A DNA stretch of 13,800 bases from JBDSEG01 sp039920165 (GTDB taxonomy: Bacteria; Pseudomonadota; Gammaproteobacteria; Burkholderiales; Burkholderiaceae_C): assembly GCA_039920165.1 (NCBI GenBank), contig JBDSEG010000220.1:1-13800 (forward strand), in the 5' to 3' direction. The notes beneath the pieces were generated by a model, which saw only the letters and a program-made list of their open reading frames with translations, was not told the DNA's origin and searched no databases. This document shows, in pieces, positions 13,790 through 13,800 of the stretch (within the stretch, counting starts at the first letter, position 1; each line of letters opens with the position of its first letter). Made by a program: the position numbers and the translations under genes.

Positions 13790-13800
13790 GTTGCTCACCC

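Larger units (their letters stand above)
12463..13800 (+). mobile_element. IS110-family insertion sequence (right boundary at or beyond the window edge)
   Basis: An intact IS110-type transposase follows a long structured non-coding leader and is followed by only a short tail, which is the organisation of the IS110 (rather than IS1111) subgroup. No terminal inverted repeats or obvious target duplication are expected for this family, so the ends are estimated. The left end is placed where base composition turns AT-richer and where CTCACCC (12463-12469) recurs at the window's right edge (13794-13800). An alternative reading uses the 10-bp direct repeat TTGAAACACA at 12331-12340 and 13780-13789. 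Confidence 0.65.

Noticed and set aside
12767..13794. 8-nt match ACAGTTGC at 12767-12774 and 13787-13794 as a left donor guide
   Set aside because: The left copy lies at the transposase start, 3' of the proposed right guide, which is the wrong order for the known bridge RNA layout; the match is short enough to be chance.

Overview
The window is very GC-rich, tightly packed bacterial DNA. A Bug/TctC-type solute receptor, an AcoR-type enhancer-binding regulator, a DUF4936-like protein and an IS110-family transposase together suggest a betaproteobacterium, most likely Burkholderiales or a close relative. This placement is inferred from gene content only.

Layout. (1) 1-1904 (+): the 3' end of a Pro/Gly/Val-repeat protein, coupled by an ATGA overlap to an unrecognised 561-residue protein. 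(2) 2003-5870 (+): a four-gene cassette of ABC ATPase, secreted YVTN beta-propeller, periplasmic binding protein and ABC-2 type permease. This is the set normally found with PQQ-dependent alcohol dehydrogenases; no dehydrogenase or cytochrome is visible here. (3) 5870-6862 (+): a Bug/TctC periplasmic receptor that overlaps the permease stop by one base. (4) 7047-10098 (+): a GAF-AAA-Fis regulator whose sigma-54-contacting GAFTGA loop is lost, followed by a UbiX-type flavin prenyltransferase and a DUF4936-like small protein, each joined by a GTGA overlap. (5) 12314-10114 (-): a cytoplasmic FrnE-like DsbA oxidoreductase, a secreted M35 (aspzincin) metallopeptidase, and a small secreted protein that resembles only the N-terminal domain of that peptidase. 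(6) about 12463-13800 (+): an IS110-family insertion sequence with an intact transposase. Its right boundary is at or beyond the window edge.

How the genes work together. The cassette looks like a periplasm-facing transport and binding module linked to PQQ or lanthanide metabolism, with the Bug receptor added to the same transcript. The regulator could control this operon, its own UbiX operon or both. The minus-strand group looks like a secreted protease with a separate partner carrying the same prodomain.

The most striking part is the 300-base non-coding leader of the IS110 element. It can fold into a 14-bp outer stem enclosing 11-bp and 8-bp hairpins, with further hairpins on both sides. 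This is the position and kind of structure expected for an IS110 bridge RNA. The other main leads are the stand-alone prodomain paralogue and the regulator lacking GAFTGA.
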